A DNA stretch of 64,000 nucleotides from Caldicellulosiruptor bescii DSM 6725 (GCF_000022325.1 NC_012034.1:2641001-2705000), one strand, 5' to 3'; positions 6,939-15,447 are shown, counted from the first letter of the stretch. The notes: generated from the letters alone by a model not told the origin. Numbers and translations: made by a program.

Positions 6939-9158
6939 TTAAACTTTGAATATAAACGCTTCTGCTGCACTTGCGTATGGGTGTCTTTTTGCAAAGTATG
7001 CTTCAAAACTTTCAGTACTGTGGCCAAGTTTTTTTGCGGCTATTACTTCATTGATATTGAGCTGTTTTCTGGTGATATCTCTTTCATGTTTAAACGCCCT
7101 GTGCAGATTCATTATTGCGTCCGATTCTTCGTCGGTTAGTGTGTAACCTTTTTGACTCAGATACACAGACAACCTGCTTGCATCACCGTTTTTTATCGCT
7201 TCAGTTAACATGTGTCCCTTCCCTTCTGCTGTTAGAAAGTTCGACAGTGAAGACAGGTTAGCAAAATCCTGTTTGTACTCCTGGTTGTTTGCAAGTCTCT
7301 GTAAAGTGGTTAAATCTATTGCCTGTCGCATTTTTGTGCCTGCGCCAGCCGATTTCAAGACCCCACCTGCTATGTGAGCAAAAGCAGTAAAAGCGGGGTT
7401 ATCATGCTGAACAACTGCTCCTATGTTTTGTAGCATACTGCCGGTTGCATACAGCAAACTTTTACCTGTAAGAGCAGCAAGATTCTGTACAAAAGCTTTT
7501 CTTGTAAAATCTGTGTCTGCATAAATGTTTCTCGTTCCTCGAGTTGTAAACGGTTGTGATGAACTGATTCTGGACACAGTGCTGAAATCTACAGTAGGTG
7601 GTGATGTAGCAGGTACACCTGAAGATCCACCCATAGGTATTGCTCCACTTCCGAATGGTTTGCTGCGCGAAATTCCACCCTCTGCAGCTATACCACTGCT
7701 TCTGTCCGAACCACCTGACGGAGTTTTACCTGGACTGCTGCCGGACTCGTATCCTGTCGAACCTGAACCATAGCTTTCTTTCCCACTGCTTCTGGAACCT
7801 GAAAATGCTCTGGAAAAAGCATTTGTGGTGCCTTTTATCATCGGAAAAATACCGGTAAAAAACGGATTTGCAAGATGTTCTTCGTCCACACCGCTTACAC
7901 GCTGGAACCAGTTTTGCAGCATGTTTCTCAGCGTACCGCCCAGCTGTGGAACCATCCACATAGCAAGAAGCGTGAAAAGCCACCCTGTAAGATCAAGTGA
8001 GTTTATAAGGTGCAGGACTGCCAGCAGGGAAAAAGCATAGAAAAACCCCATCGACGTATTTGTAATTATTTCACCGAACCATACGTTCATAACGTTCGAA
8101 TCTTTCTTTATACCCCACATCATTGCTGCTATTGGAGTGAACAAGAAGAATACACCAAGTACTATTTTTCTTATAAGGAAAATCATATTGATTTTGAAAT
8201 ACAGGTAAGCGTACATGAGTTTAACAATTGCAGTATTCAGTAGATTCTGAGTATCAATTTGTGAAATAAAACTGTCAATATCAGAGTTTGCGATATTACT
8301 GTCTCCCATATAGCTGTATTCCAGTGCTACATATCCGTGCAGTACATTTGTAAGACTGACAAAAAACTTGTTGAGGTACACAAAAATGAGCGGACACGCA
8401 GCTACAAGCAAAACAGCTTCAACCCATGTATAAATTTCTTCCATCATATCAGCTTTTTTTCTAGCACTGTAACCGAACGTGATCATCTGAATACCTGTTT
8501 TGCCTACCATGATGATGATAAACGCAGTTGCAGCAAGTGTTACAAGCCAGTAGAAACTGAGCATGAATTGAAATTGTTCTGCTGTAAAAACAGAGTTATT
8601 AAACAAAAGTTTACTCATGGGCTGGAACCCTGCTATTTGACCTGCGTACGTTATGAAGTCTGTTATACCATTAAGGATAGCGCACACGCCTAAGATTATC
8701 CATGAATCTTCCTTCCCGTCTGTTGCAGTTGTTGTTTGGCTGACAGGCGGAGTAGAAGTCTCTGGTAGTTTAAGAGTGTTGTAGAACTTTTCCTCAAGTC
8801 CTGCTATAAGTCCGACGAATGTTGTGAGCAGGGTAAGAATTATACAACCGACAACAACATATTTGAGCCAGTCATAAGTTTTTGCAGTTTCTTCAGAACT
8901 TCTAGCTACAATGAATCTGAGTCCAATTACAAGTACAGTTATAGCAGCCAGAGCAATACCAACTATTATAATTTTCCCTGACAGTTCACTTATGAGACTT
9001 CTGGCAGTAAGTACCGGGTCAACAGTATTGGAGTTTTCGTTTGGTGTGATTGCGCCTTCCACCGGTGCAGCAAAACCGAGTCTAAAAAGAAACAAAAAAA
9101 TCAACCCTGACAGTGTACCTGTCAGGGTTCTGAAAGTTTTAATTCTGGACGTTTTCAT
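6939..9158 (-). CDS. VirB6/TrbL-like polytopic conjugation channel protein
   Basis: A ~739-aa membrane protein. A signal-like helix (about residues 10-30) is followed by roughly seven hydrophobic segments up to about residue 430. A Ser/Gly-rich linker (about 460-560) and a soluble C-terminal domain follow. This matches the VirB6/TrbL proteins that line the inner-membrane DNA channel in Gram-positive systems. The start at 9158 is chosen because the ATG follows AGGTGGGTGATT. Its start overlaps the end of the JAMM-domain gene by 20 bases. Confidence 0.75.
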   Translation of the reverse strand: MKTSRIKTFRTLTGTLSGLIFLFLFRLGFAAPVEGAITPNENSNTVDPVLTARSLISELSGKIIIVGIALAAITVLVIGLRFIVARSSEETAKTYDWLKYVVVGCIILTLLTTFVGLIAGLEEKFYNTLKLPETSTPPVSQTTTATDGKEDSWIILGVCAILNGITDFITYAGQIAGFQPMSKLLFNNSVFTAEQFQFMLSFYWLVTLAATAFIIIMVGKTGIQMITFGYSARKKADMMEEIYTWVEAVLLVAACPLIFVYLNKFFVSLTNVLHGYVALEYSYMGDSNIANSDIDSFISQIDTQNLLNTAIVKLMYAYLYFKINMIFLIRKIVLGVFFLFTPIAAMMWGIKKDSNVMNVWFGEIITNTSMGFFYAFSLLAVLHLINSLDLTGWLFTLLAMWMVPQLGGTLRNMLQNWFQRVSGVDEEHLANPFFTGIFPMIKGTTNAFSRAFSGSRSSGKESYGSGSTGYESGSSPGKTPSGGSDRSSGIAAEGGISRSKPFGSGAIPMGGSSGVPATSPPTVDFSTVSRISSSQPFTTRGTRNIYADTDFTRKAFVQNLAALTGKSLLYATGSMLQNIGAVVQHDNPAFTAFAHIAGGVLKSAGAGTKMRQAIDLTTLQRLANNQEYKQDFANLSSLSNFLTAEGKGHMLTEAIKNGDASRLSVYLSQKGYTLTDEESDAIMNLHRAFKHERDITRKQLNINEVIAAKKLGHSTESFEAYFAKRHPYASAAEAFIFKV

Positions 9159-10203
9159 AATCACCCACCTCTTGTTTTATTTCTATCTTGTGATTGTCCT
9201 GGTATTTTAATTTAATACCCACCATCGTTGGCATCATGGTTTTGTTTTCTTTAAAACCGTTATAAATAACTTTGAAAAGTCTTCTTGGATACGGTCTTAG
9301 TCTTTTACTTTTTACAGGAAGCCAGGAGTCGTGAGCTATTGAGTAAGGCGAAACAATATCTATTGCTGGCAGGACAAAATGGTCAATAACCTTAACAGGA
9401 TGAATTGCTCTCTGCAGTTCAAGGTGGTATGTTCTGTCATTCTGGCTTGGCAATGGATAACTGTATGTGTAGAGTTTCGAACCAGGAGGTGCAATTCCCG
9501 GATGTGTATGTGCCACTATGACGTTCCTGCATTTACCGTTGAACGACACATTGTAACTGTAGAGTACTTCGTGTGTGGTGGGAACGACCGTTATTGTGGA
9601 ACCAATATTGTCTATAAGTGCAAGGAGAAGTTTTTTGTTCTCGTCTAGCAGGAGAGTCATTGACATTTCCCTGCGAAGTGCTGCCGCCTTTGTTTTTCTG
9701 TTAAAATTCCTCAGCAGTTTCAAAACTTTTAGAGCTTCCTGCTGGGAAGTGATGTAAATATCTTTTCTTGGTTCGAGAATAAGGATAACACCGTCTCTTA
9801 ATTTACCTGTATTGACAATTCTGTCGCTGCTGTAGATAGAAAATTTTTCGTAGAGTTTCTTTGTAATCCATACTATCACATAACCTTGAAAATAACACAT
9901 GATCGCCACAATTATTATGCCGGCAAAACCATCCGTGTCAGGATTGTAGCCAAAATACCTGGTCAGGACAGGGTCAGCATATCTGTGAAAACCCTGTGTT
10001 AGGCTGGAACAGAACTGTACAAATGCGTGCCATACATTTGTGGCATTATTTTGCATTATATTGATTGTTTCAAGTACCCTGTTCTTCAAAGCGGGTGAAA
10101 CTGAATTCAGTAGCGATACCCATGTAGATGAAGTTAGCAATATTGTAGTTACAAACCCGATAATTGCTATAAGGAATCTTTTAAACAGTCGCTGCAGTAT
10201 CAT
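9139..10203 (-). CDS. Membrane-anchored JAMM (RadC/MPN-like) domain protein of the conjugation operon
   Basis: A 354-aa protein with two hydrophobic segments (about residues 8-28 and 93-113). Its C-terminal domain holds a JAMM-type metal motif: HTHPG (232-236), PSQND (252-256), a downstream DHFVL, and a candidate catalytic Glu (212). RadC and MPN metallo-isopeptidases share H-x-H-P...S-x2-D. The start is the ATG at 10203, 8 bases after AGGGAG; a longer open frame overlapping virB4 is probably not translated. It lies between the VirB4 and VirB6-like genes. A peptidase or processing role in the channel is inferred, and activity is unknown. Confidence 0.7.
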   Translation of the reverse strand: MILQRLFKRFLIAIIGFVTTILLTSSTWVSLLNSVSPALKNRVLETINIMQNNATNVWHAFVQFCSSLTQGFHRYADPVLTRYFGYNPDTDGFAGIIIVAIMCYFQGYVIVWITKKLYEKFSIYSSDRIVNTGKLRDGVILILEPRKDIYITSQQEALKVLKLLRNFNRKTKAAALRREMSMTLLLDENKKLLLALIDNIGSTITVVPTTHEVLYSYNVSFNGKCRNVIVAHTHPGIAPPGSKLYTYSYPLPSQNDRTYHLELQRAIHPVKVIDHFVLPAIDIVSPYSIAHDSWLPVKSKRLRPYPRRLFKVIYNGFKENKTMMPTMVGIKLKYQDNHKIEIKQEVGDYENVQN

Positions 10204-10273
10204 TTTCATTACTCCCTGTTGAGATTTTCTATTACTGGTTATACCACAATTTTTAAAAAAACGACCACGAATC

Positions 10274-12139
10274 TTAAAATTTTGTTGTTGTAACGTAATC
10301 CCACTCAAAATCAAACGGTGTAACCTGAATTGCGACTTTTTCAAGCGGGTTGACCAGTATTGCCTGTCCTTTGTTTGCAGTGATGAGAAACTGGGCCGCT
10401 GCATCCGACAGTCCAAAATACGTAGCTGTTTCCTTTGCAAGATCGGGTTCCTGCTTTAACAGAAATTTGCTGTGACACATATTTAACATTGTCCTGCCTG
10501 TTTCGGTCCGCAAAAATTCCAGAATCGTCTGGGATGCTATCATCAGCGATATGTGATATTTTCGCCCGCGTCTCGATATCGACTCCAGATAGTCATTTGT
10601 AGACTGGTATTTTGTGAACATCCATCCTTCATCAAATACCACTATTTTGTTGTATTTTCTCATCTTTTCGTGCGAGAACTTGTTCCATATCCAGTTCATG
10701 ATAACCACCGATGCAAAGAATTTTAGAAAAGGATCTTTGTCAAATTCTTTTAAATTGAACCCTACTATTCTATCGTGTTCCTGAATCTCGATATCTGTTT
10801 GACAGTCAAACAAGCCCAGAGTACCTTCGCCTGTAAATATTTCAAGTACATCTGCAAGTTGTTTTGTTTCTTCAAAATTAGAAAGTTCCCTGCGCAGGTC
10901 GGAGAGGGTAGGCAATACTTTTTTTACCTTGCCGACATATATTTTCCCGGTTTCATCAACTTTCATATTGGAGTACAAGCTCTCAGGGTCTTTAGTGATA
11001 CCGAAATCTGCATAAAGTTTTCTCACGCTTTGTTCTATTTTAGAAAGCTGAGTACCGTCCAGTCTCTTACCCATAAAACTTTCTGATATTATACCGAGCA
11101 AAAACCTTATCTCTGAAATCTTGCCTTCAATGTTTATAAATCTTTTTCCCTCATCTTCTTCTATCTCTAAGTCGAACGGGTTTATTCCTGCTTTACCGCC
11201 TGCTTTTACTTCAACATATTTACCACCGAGCATATTTATCAGTTTTTTATATTCCCCTTCCGGGTCAAGTACGCACGCCCAGAAACCGAATGCTGCACTT
11301 CTTGCCAGCATTGTTTTCATCGTCGTTGATTTGCCGCTGCCGATTGTACCAAATACTGCGACGTGTGGGCCCAGCAGTGAGTCGTCGAACTGATTGTAGA
11401 ATACCGGTGCCCCTGTTGTCAGGTTGTATCCAAGGAAAATACCGTTTTTGTAATACACTTCTGTGTTGCCGGTTGGAACGCAGCACGCACTGCTGCCTGT
11501 GGTCATCGTCTTGTAGTTTTCTGTATGTTTTTGCAATCCAAGTGGAAGAGTTGCAAGATATCCCCGCAGTTGCCGGAACGTCAGTGCTCTTGGTTTTAAG
11601 TTGTACGCTTCACATCTGTTTTTAAACTCTATGCATTTTTCTTTCAGTTTTTCAAGACTGTCGGCATATATCGTGAAAAATATTTGAACATACAGAATTT
11701 TTTCAATACCTCTTTGCAGAGATGCCCTGAGTAACTCAAAGTCTTCAGCCTGCTGCAGTTTCTGGTAGTCGACAGGTTTATTCCCTTCAAGAATGATATT
11801 GGCTCTCAAGTCGGTTATCATTCGACTTAGTTTCCTTATTACATCACCAGTGTCGGCAGGCTCAATGTAAACTGACATTGAAATTTGACCTATATTGAAA
11901 AATGTCTGAAAAAAAGTAAGATAAATGTCTGACGGATAGACTGCCACAACGTATACCCGGGCATATCTTTCGGGTCCCAGGTAGATATAATCCTTTCCTT
12001 CTTCTATGCAGTCAGGAAGTATCAGATCGAGAAGTCCTGTAGCATTCTCGATAAGTCTGTTATTTTCGGACTTTTCTGAAATGTTTGATTGTTTAGAACT
12101 AACGGGTTTGACCGTAAACTTCTTCATAAACTTCATCAT
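10274..12139 (-). CDS. VirB4-family conjugation ATPase
   Basis: A 621-aa ATPase that powers assembly of, and transport through, type IV secretion systems. Walker A is GTIGSGKSTTMKT (about 266-278) and Walker B is KIVVFDEGWMF (about 511-521). A later RRGRKYHISLMIASQ motif is typical of the family. The start overlaps the previous gene by 41 bases, suggesting coupled translation. The neighbours PrgI and the VirB6-like protein support the call. Confidence 0.93.
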   Translation of the reverse strand: MMKFMKKFTVKPVSSKQSNISEKSENNRLIENATGLLDLILPDCIEEGKDYIYLGPERYARVYVVAVYPSDIYLTFFQTFFNIGQISMSVYIEPADTGDVIRKLSRMITDLRANIILEGNKPVDYQKLQQAEDFELLRASLQRGIEKILYVQIFFTIYADSLEKLKEKCIEFKNRCEAYNLKPRALTFRQLRGYLATLPLGLQKHTENYKTMTTGSSACCVPTGNTEVYYKNGIFLGYNLTTGAPVFYNQFDDSLLGPHVAVFGTIGSGKSTTMKTMLARSAAFGFWACVLDPEGEYKKLINMLGGKYVEVKAGGKAGINPFDLEIEEDEGKRFINIEGKISEIRFLLGIISESFMGKRLDGTQLSKIEQSVRKLYADFGITKDPESLYSNMKVDETGKIYVGKVKKVLPTLSDLRRELSNFEETKQLADVLEIFTGEGTLGLFDCQTDIEIQEHDRIVGFNLKEFDKDPFLKFFASVVIMNWIWNKFSHEKMRKYNKIVVFDEGWMFTKYQSTNDYLESISRRGRKYHISLMIASQTILEFLRTETGRTMLNMCHSKFLLKQEPDLAKETATYFGLSDAAAQFLITANKGQAILVNPLEKVAIQVTPFDFEWDYVTTTKF

Positions 12140-12875
12140 TTATCACTATCCCCCTTCTGGATGTTGTGTATAAATCAAGAACACCGCTTTTAATCGCATT
12201 TTCAATCTTGAACACCTGGTTTTTATTGAGTTCATCTCCGAGCAGTTGAAGTACTTCGGGCAGTGATAACCTGGCAATTCTGAAATTTGCTTTTTTAAGG
12301 AGTCCAAGGACGTTTTTTTCGCGCTGGTCCAGTTTTTCAACAGCGACTTTTTCATTACTCTCCTGAACGTAGAGAGTGAGATAACTCTTTCGTACAACCA
12401 GTTCTTTTTCTCTCTGTAAACTATCCAGTGCGTTTTTGAGCAGTTCACAGTAATTTTTCAGTGACTCTGATACCATATTCGCCGGGTCGTTTATAAACTC
12501 TTCAATTTCTTGGCCCTGCTGTGAAGTCTCTATTCTTTGAGTTGTTGTAAAGAATTGAACAGGACAATCCAGAGCACGCATAGCAGCAATCAAGTTTAAT
12601 TCCAGTGCTTCCTGCTCTGATTCGCTCATCAGGTCGATGTCCTGTGATGAAAGATAGTAAATTCTTGCATATCTGTTTTCATCCATAACCACTGTACCGT
12701 CCGGCATAATGTTTTTTATCCCCAGTAGCCTTTTTATTTCGCTTTTATGTCCACCAGGGGTAGATGTTTTTTCTTTCTTCCCACCAGAAGGAATTTTGCC
12801 TTGAAAAAGTTTGTTAGAAAACAGAGCAAGTGCAAACACCACAGCCCCCAGTATAACCAACGACCAGTCTGACAT
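12099..12875 (-). CDS. Membrane-anchored conjugation protein resembling a VirB4 N-terminal domain
   Basis: A 258-aa protein with one N-terminal membrane helix (about residues 4-24), then a soluble domain. Its strand pattern (VVMDENRYARIYYL, LYVQESNEK) resembles the accessory N-terminal domain of VirB4, including the RYARVY-like segment seen in the next gene. It sits between prgI and virB4. It may be a VirB4 partner or anchor. I do not recognise a named family with certainty. Confidence 0.6.
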   Translation of the reverse strand: MSDWSLVILGAVVFALALFSNKLFQGKIPSGGKKEKTSTPGGHKSEIKRLLGIKNIMPDGTVVMDENRYARIYYLSSQDIDLMSESEQEALELNLIAAMRALDCPVQFFTTTQRIETSQQGQEIEEFINDPANMVSESLKNYCELLKNALDSLQREKELVVRKSYLTLYVQESNEKVAVEKLDQREKNVLGLLKKANFRIARLSLPEVLQLLGDELNKNQVFKIENAIKSGVLDLYTTSRRGIVINDEVYEEVYGQTR

Positions 12876-12894
12876 TTGCTGTCCCCCTTTCTCC

Positions 12895-13176
12895 CTATGG
12901 GAGGAAAATTTTTTTGCGTTTTTGATAATCGAAAATTTCTTTTAACCACACATGCAGTTCGCGTGACTCAATCCTGACAAATGCAAAAACTGCACCAACT
13001 GTAACAATAAAAAGTTCTGCTAGGAATGCTATCAGAAAAGGTATTTTTAACTCAGTAAACAGCCATACGGCAAAAAGAGATGGTAAAACGAGAATAAATA
13101 GTTGTCTCCAGGTCATAAGACCTCCCACGATTTTGTTTTCAAATTTGAACTCGTATGGTATTCTGTGCCTCTGCAA
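12895..13176 (-). CDS. PrgI-family conjugation membrane protein
   Basis: A 93-aa protein. The N-terminal pattern (IPYEFKFENKIVGGLMTWRQ) and two adjacent membrane helices (about 25-42 and 46-66) match PrgI proteins. These accompany VirB4 in Gram-positive systems as small inner-membrane components. The start is TTG at 13176, 7 bases after GGTG. Confidence 0.85.
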   Translation of the reverse strand: MQRHRIPYEFKFENKIVGGLMTWRQLFILVLPSLFAVWLFTELKIPFLIAFLAELFIVTVGAVFAFVRIESRELHVWLKEIFDYQKRKKIFLP

Positions 13177-13221
13177 TTTTCATCACCACTCTCTCATTTT
13201 TTTATCTCAGATAAAAAAAGA

Positions 13222-13250
13222 AACCCACAGTGATTTAACCACTGTGGGTT
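13222..13250 (-). terminator. Terminator or attenuator between pilin and prgI genes
   Basis: 11-bp perfect stem AACCCACAGTG/CACTGTGGGTT followed on the minus strand by TCTTTTTTTATC. Placed inside the operon, it probably gives more pilin mRNA than downstream ATPase mRNA. Confidence 0.8.
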
Positions 13251-13257
13251 CTGACTC

Positions 13258-13635
13258 TTATTTAATTCCTGCAGCAGTTGCAAGGTTGTTGATGATTACT
13301 GAAGCGATTTGTATACCAAAGAATACAAGACCCAAACCTATGAAAGTCCACAGAAATGCTCTTCCAATTCTTGCTTTCTGTTGTTCATCCTGAACAGCGG
13401 TTAAAATTAAACCACGAAATACAACCAGTAAAAGCGCAATTGTCACAGCTGCAATCTGTACAGGTGCTTTTATAGCATTCACAACATTTGCGGCCTTCTG
13501 TGCAAAGGTTGAAGTAGTTTCGGTACCAATAACTTGTTGCAGGTCACCTTTTGATGCATTTGCAAGTGCAACTGTCGAAACAGTAAGACATAAAACCAAA
13601 CTAAGCAACACGATAAGGATTTTCTTCCTGTTCAT
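13258..13635 (-). CDS. VirB2/TrbC-like pilin candidate
   Basis: A 125-aa protein: signal peptide (residues 1-27, MNRKKILIVLLSLVLCLTVS then a VALANA cleavage region), a polar stretch, then two membrane helices (about 55-78 and 90-115) with a charged turn QDEQQKAR. That is the plan of VirB2/TrbC major pilins. The start at 13635 follows GGGGAGGTAAAATCC; a longer frame overlapping the upstream gene is unlikely. It is followed by a terminator, as expected for a highly expressed structural gene. Confidence 0.72.
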   Translation of the reverse strand: MNRKKILIVLLSLVLCLTVSTVALANASKGDLQQVIGTETTSTFAQKAANVVNAIKAPVQIAAVTIALLLVVFRGLILTAVQDEQQKARIGRAFLWTFIGLGLVFFGIQIASVIINNLATAAGIK

Positions 13636-13660
13636 GGATTTTACCTCCCCTACATTTGTT

Positions 13661-13948
13661 TTATTTTCCAAAGGTGTTGTAAATGACCCCGAGTATATAT
13701 GGTGCAAGCAAGTAGATTATTACCACAAGACCAACACCACCTAGTATAGAAGCTCCCATTTTTTTTGCGGTCTGAACGTGAAAGATGTAACCGAGCAAAA
13801 GCAAGAGTACAGCAATTGCAATTCCCAGTCCGGTAATGGGTTTGATGAAGCCCTGCACGATTGTTAGTAAATTTACAAACAACTTTGCAAGCATATTTGC
13901 AAATTCTTCCGTAGTAACCGGTTTTACAATCTTATTTATGTCATTCAA
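13661..13948 (-). CDS. Second small VirB2-like membrane protein
   Basis: A ~95-aa protein with a polar N-terminus (NDINKIVKPVTTEEFANML) and two membrane helices (about 38-58 and 70-90) joined by QTAKKMGAS. The two-helix plan echoes the neighbouring pilin but there is no clear signal peptide. A TTG at 13948 is the likely start, after GGGGGGTGAG; a longer ATG frame starts at 13984. It may be a minor pilin or channel subunit. Confidence 0.62.
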   Translation of the reverse strand: MNDINKIVKPVTTEEFANMLAKLFVNLLTIVQGFIKPITGLGIAIAVLLLLLGYIFHVQTAKKMGASILGGVGLVVIIYLLAPYILGVIYNTFGK

Positions 13949-13986
13949 AATCTCACCCCCCCCTTGACAGACTCTAAAAAACAAAA

Positions 13987-14024
13987 GCCGCTATCTCAGG
14001 GCATAATAACCCTGGCATAGCGGC
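13987..14024 (-). terminator. Terminator or attenuator upstream of the pilin genes
   Basis: Inverted repeat GCCGCTAT...ATAGCGGC with an inner AGGG/CCCT extension, followed on the minus strand by TTTTGTTTTTTAG. It separates the proline-rich gene from the pilin genes. Confidence 0.75.
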
Positions 14025-14069
14025 AAACTTTCTACTGGCAAACTGCGTCCTGTTTAAATTAGCTCAAGC

Positions 14070-14401
14070 GGGTGCGGGCGTGAATCACAATTGTGAACTG
14101 AAAAATCTCAGTTGCAGATGTATACTGGTGTACCAGGTTTAGTTGGTATCGGTAGTGGCTTGATAGGTTTTACTGGTACTGGTGCTGGTTTTGTTGGCGG
14201 TACTGGAATGATTACGATTGGTGCTGGACTTGGTTTTGTTGGTTTTTCCGGAACTTCGGGAATTTTGACAGGTGTTGCAAAAGCTGCGGTAGATAATACA
14301 AAGGCAAATAGAAATGCAACAACTAATACAGTTGCCAAAATTCTTTTTGCCATCTTCATTCACCTCCTTATCGTTTCCTGTGCCCGCACCCAAAATAAAT
14401 G
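14070..14401. repeat. GC-rich 10-bp inverted repeats flanking the proline-rich gene
   Basis: GGGTGCGGGC at 14070-14079 and its exact reverse complement GCCCGCACCC at 14392-14401. They stand out against AT-rich surroundings and enclose the proline-rich peptide gene with its ribosome binding site. They could close a long-range RNA structure or mark a cassette boundary. Confidence 0.5.
14108..14353 (-). CDS. Proline-rich exported peptide
   Basis: An 81-aa protein: signal peptide (about 1-28, ending FVLSTAAFA), then ~50 residues of Pro/Lys repeats (PEKPTKPSPAP, KPIKPLPIPTKPG) ending in a single Cys. The start at 14353 is 8 bases after AAGGAGGTGA. It is the first protein gene after the tRNA and RNA element at the head of the pilin region. 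A stiff wall-spanning or pilus-associated peptide is a guess. I know no named family. Confidence 0.6.
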   Translation of the reverse strand: MAKRILATVLVVAFLFAFVLSTAAFATPVKIPEVPEKPTKPSPAPIVIIPVPPTKPAPVPVKPIKPLPIPTKPGTPVYICN

Positions 14402-14428
14402 GTAAGGTATTGTTATACCGGTTTCTTC

Positions 14429-14502
14429 TGGGGTAGGCAGTGGGACTCGAACCCACAACGCCAGAGCCACAGTCTGGCATGTTGCTTTGCACCATGCCTA
14501 CC
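14429..14502 (-). tRNA. tRNA-His(GUG) with a reduced D-arm, encoded in the ICE
   Basis: Acceptor stem GTAGGCA/TGCCTAC, an extra G at -1 opposite C73 (the tRNA-His identity pair) and an encoded CCA. The anticodon arm is CCAGA-CTGTGGC-TCTGG (anticodon GTG) and the T-arm GTGGG-TTCGAGT-CCCAC. The D-arm is abnormal: only about TGC-AAA-GCA can pair, the loop is ~3 bases, and the G18-G19 pair that docks to the T-loop is missing. Total length is 74 bases against about 77 normally. It is read in the direction of the conjugation operon. Confidence 0.8.
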
Positions 14503-14543
14503 GTATTTTTGCCCCGTTGCCCCGCCCACCGCAACAGGACATT

Positions 14544-14638
14544 GATAGCAATGCTGCAGCGTTCAGTTCCTGATTTCGTGTGCGGGACGCTACCTGTGTA
14601 CGAACTCAGGTGCCACCTTGCAGCACAGCACTGCTATC
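14544..14638 (-). ncRNA. Structured RNA candidate upstream of the ICE tRNA
   Basis: The 95-base stretch is closed by a 13-bp helix (GATAGCAGTGCTG with CAGCATTGCTATC on the minus strand, one G-U). Inside are ACCTG/CAGGT (10-base loop) and AGCGT/ACGCT enclosing TCAG/CTGA. This gives a branched, cloverleaf-like fold. It contains no open reading frame and begins at the stop codon of the preceding gene, 42 bases before the tRNA. No known family was recognised. Confidence 0.45.
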
Positions 14639-14885
14639 CCCGTTTTTTCTTTTTCCACCAACCAGAAAACTTTATATGTTCGACAGTTTTAATGGTGGTT
14701 ATCCCACCGTTCTCGTATATAATCAGTACGGCAGGGCCGTACTGTACAGCTTTGTATTTTCCTCTCCGGGAAAGGAGAATACCACGGGTTGCAGCTTCTA
14801 AAATGTGCAGCTCTGCCTCATATTCTGAAGATGGCATGATACGTTCCCGAAAACGCTTTATAGCATGCCTTGTTATCTGTATCAT
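14634..14885 (-). CDS. Small uncharacterised ICE protein
   Basis: An 83-aa protein beginning MIQITRHAIKRFRERI, an amphipathic basic helix with a His and Arg pair. A beta-rich middle (AVQYGPAVLIIYENGG, ITTIKTVEHI) and a Lys-rich tail follow. The H-A-x3-R-x2-E-R pattern occurs in small DUF4258-like or toxin-fold proteins, but I cannot assign it. The start at 14885 uses TAAGGTG 6 bases upstream. Its gene begins just after the preceding HTH gene. Confidence 0.6.
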   Translation of the reverse strand: MIQITRHAIKRFRERIMPSSEYEAELHILEAATRGILLSRRGKYKAVQYGPAVLIIYENGGITTIKTVEHIKFSGWWKKKKRG

Positions 14886-14895
14886 GTTTAACACC

Positions 14896-15420
14896 TTAGT
14901 ACGCAAGAGCGTTATTGGCTGTATTGATGACAGTATTTCTTTTTCGTTTCAAACCTTCTGTCAATGTATGTACCGGTCTGATATATTTGGGCAGTGTTGT
15001 TGGCACAAGGGTACCATCTTCTAGACAGTCTTTTCGCACAAACTTCCCCCTTACCCATCTGTAACACGAACGGACAAACTCATACAAAGTAGACACAGAC
15101 GGCCATCTGTGATAAGAAAGTTCAGCCACTGCCTGCGCATGTTCACGCTTCATAATTTCATAAGTCTCATCCCACAATTCTCTTTTTGCTTTTTCTCTTC
15201 TTTTACGTTGATAATCTTTCCACTGTTTTTTTCTACGATTCTTGGCTTCTAAAAGTCTGTACGCTACTTCTTCCAAGTAACGCGGGTCTTCCTTAATATA
15301 TTTGTTAATTGTTGGTCTTGAAACTCCTGTTATTTTTTGAATTTCTACTCTCTTTTTGTGTTCTTCATAGAAGAGTCTTAGAATTTCATCAATTTTCTCC
15401 TGGCTGAGTTTTCTTGCCAT
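14896..15420 (-). CDS. Helix-turn-helix regulator of the ICE
   Basis: A 174-aa basic protein. Residues 5-43 form a resolvase/Hin-like HTH (EIQKITGVSRPTINKYIKED). A long, highly charged helix (about 55-95, Lys/Arg/Glu-rich) and a basic C-terminus follow. The start has GGGGGGAGGAG upstream. Its position at the head of the leftward operon suggests a regulator of transfer genes; no target is known. Confidence 0.65.
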   Translation of the reverse strand: MARKLSQEKIDEILRLFYEEHKKRVEIQKITGVSRPTINKYIKEDPRYLEEVAYRLLEAKNRRKKQWKDYQRKRREKAKRELWDETYEIMKREHAQAVAELSYHRWPSVSTLYEFVRSCYRWVRGKFVRKDCLEDGTLVPTTLPKYIRPVHTLTEGLKRKRNTVINTANNALAY

Positions 15421-15447
15421 GGTATTCTCCTCCCCCCGTTTGTTTTG

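Noticed and set aside
9139..10440. Longer 433-aa version of the JAMM protein
   Set aside because: The first ~79 codons overlap virB4 out of frame and lack a ribosome binding site; the ATG at 10203 has a good one.
14139..14534. 131-codon minus-strand frame across the tRNA
   Set aside because: It overlaps the tRNA and the proline-rich gene in another frame and has no start signal.
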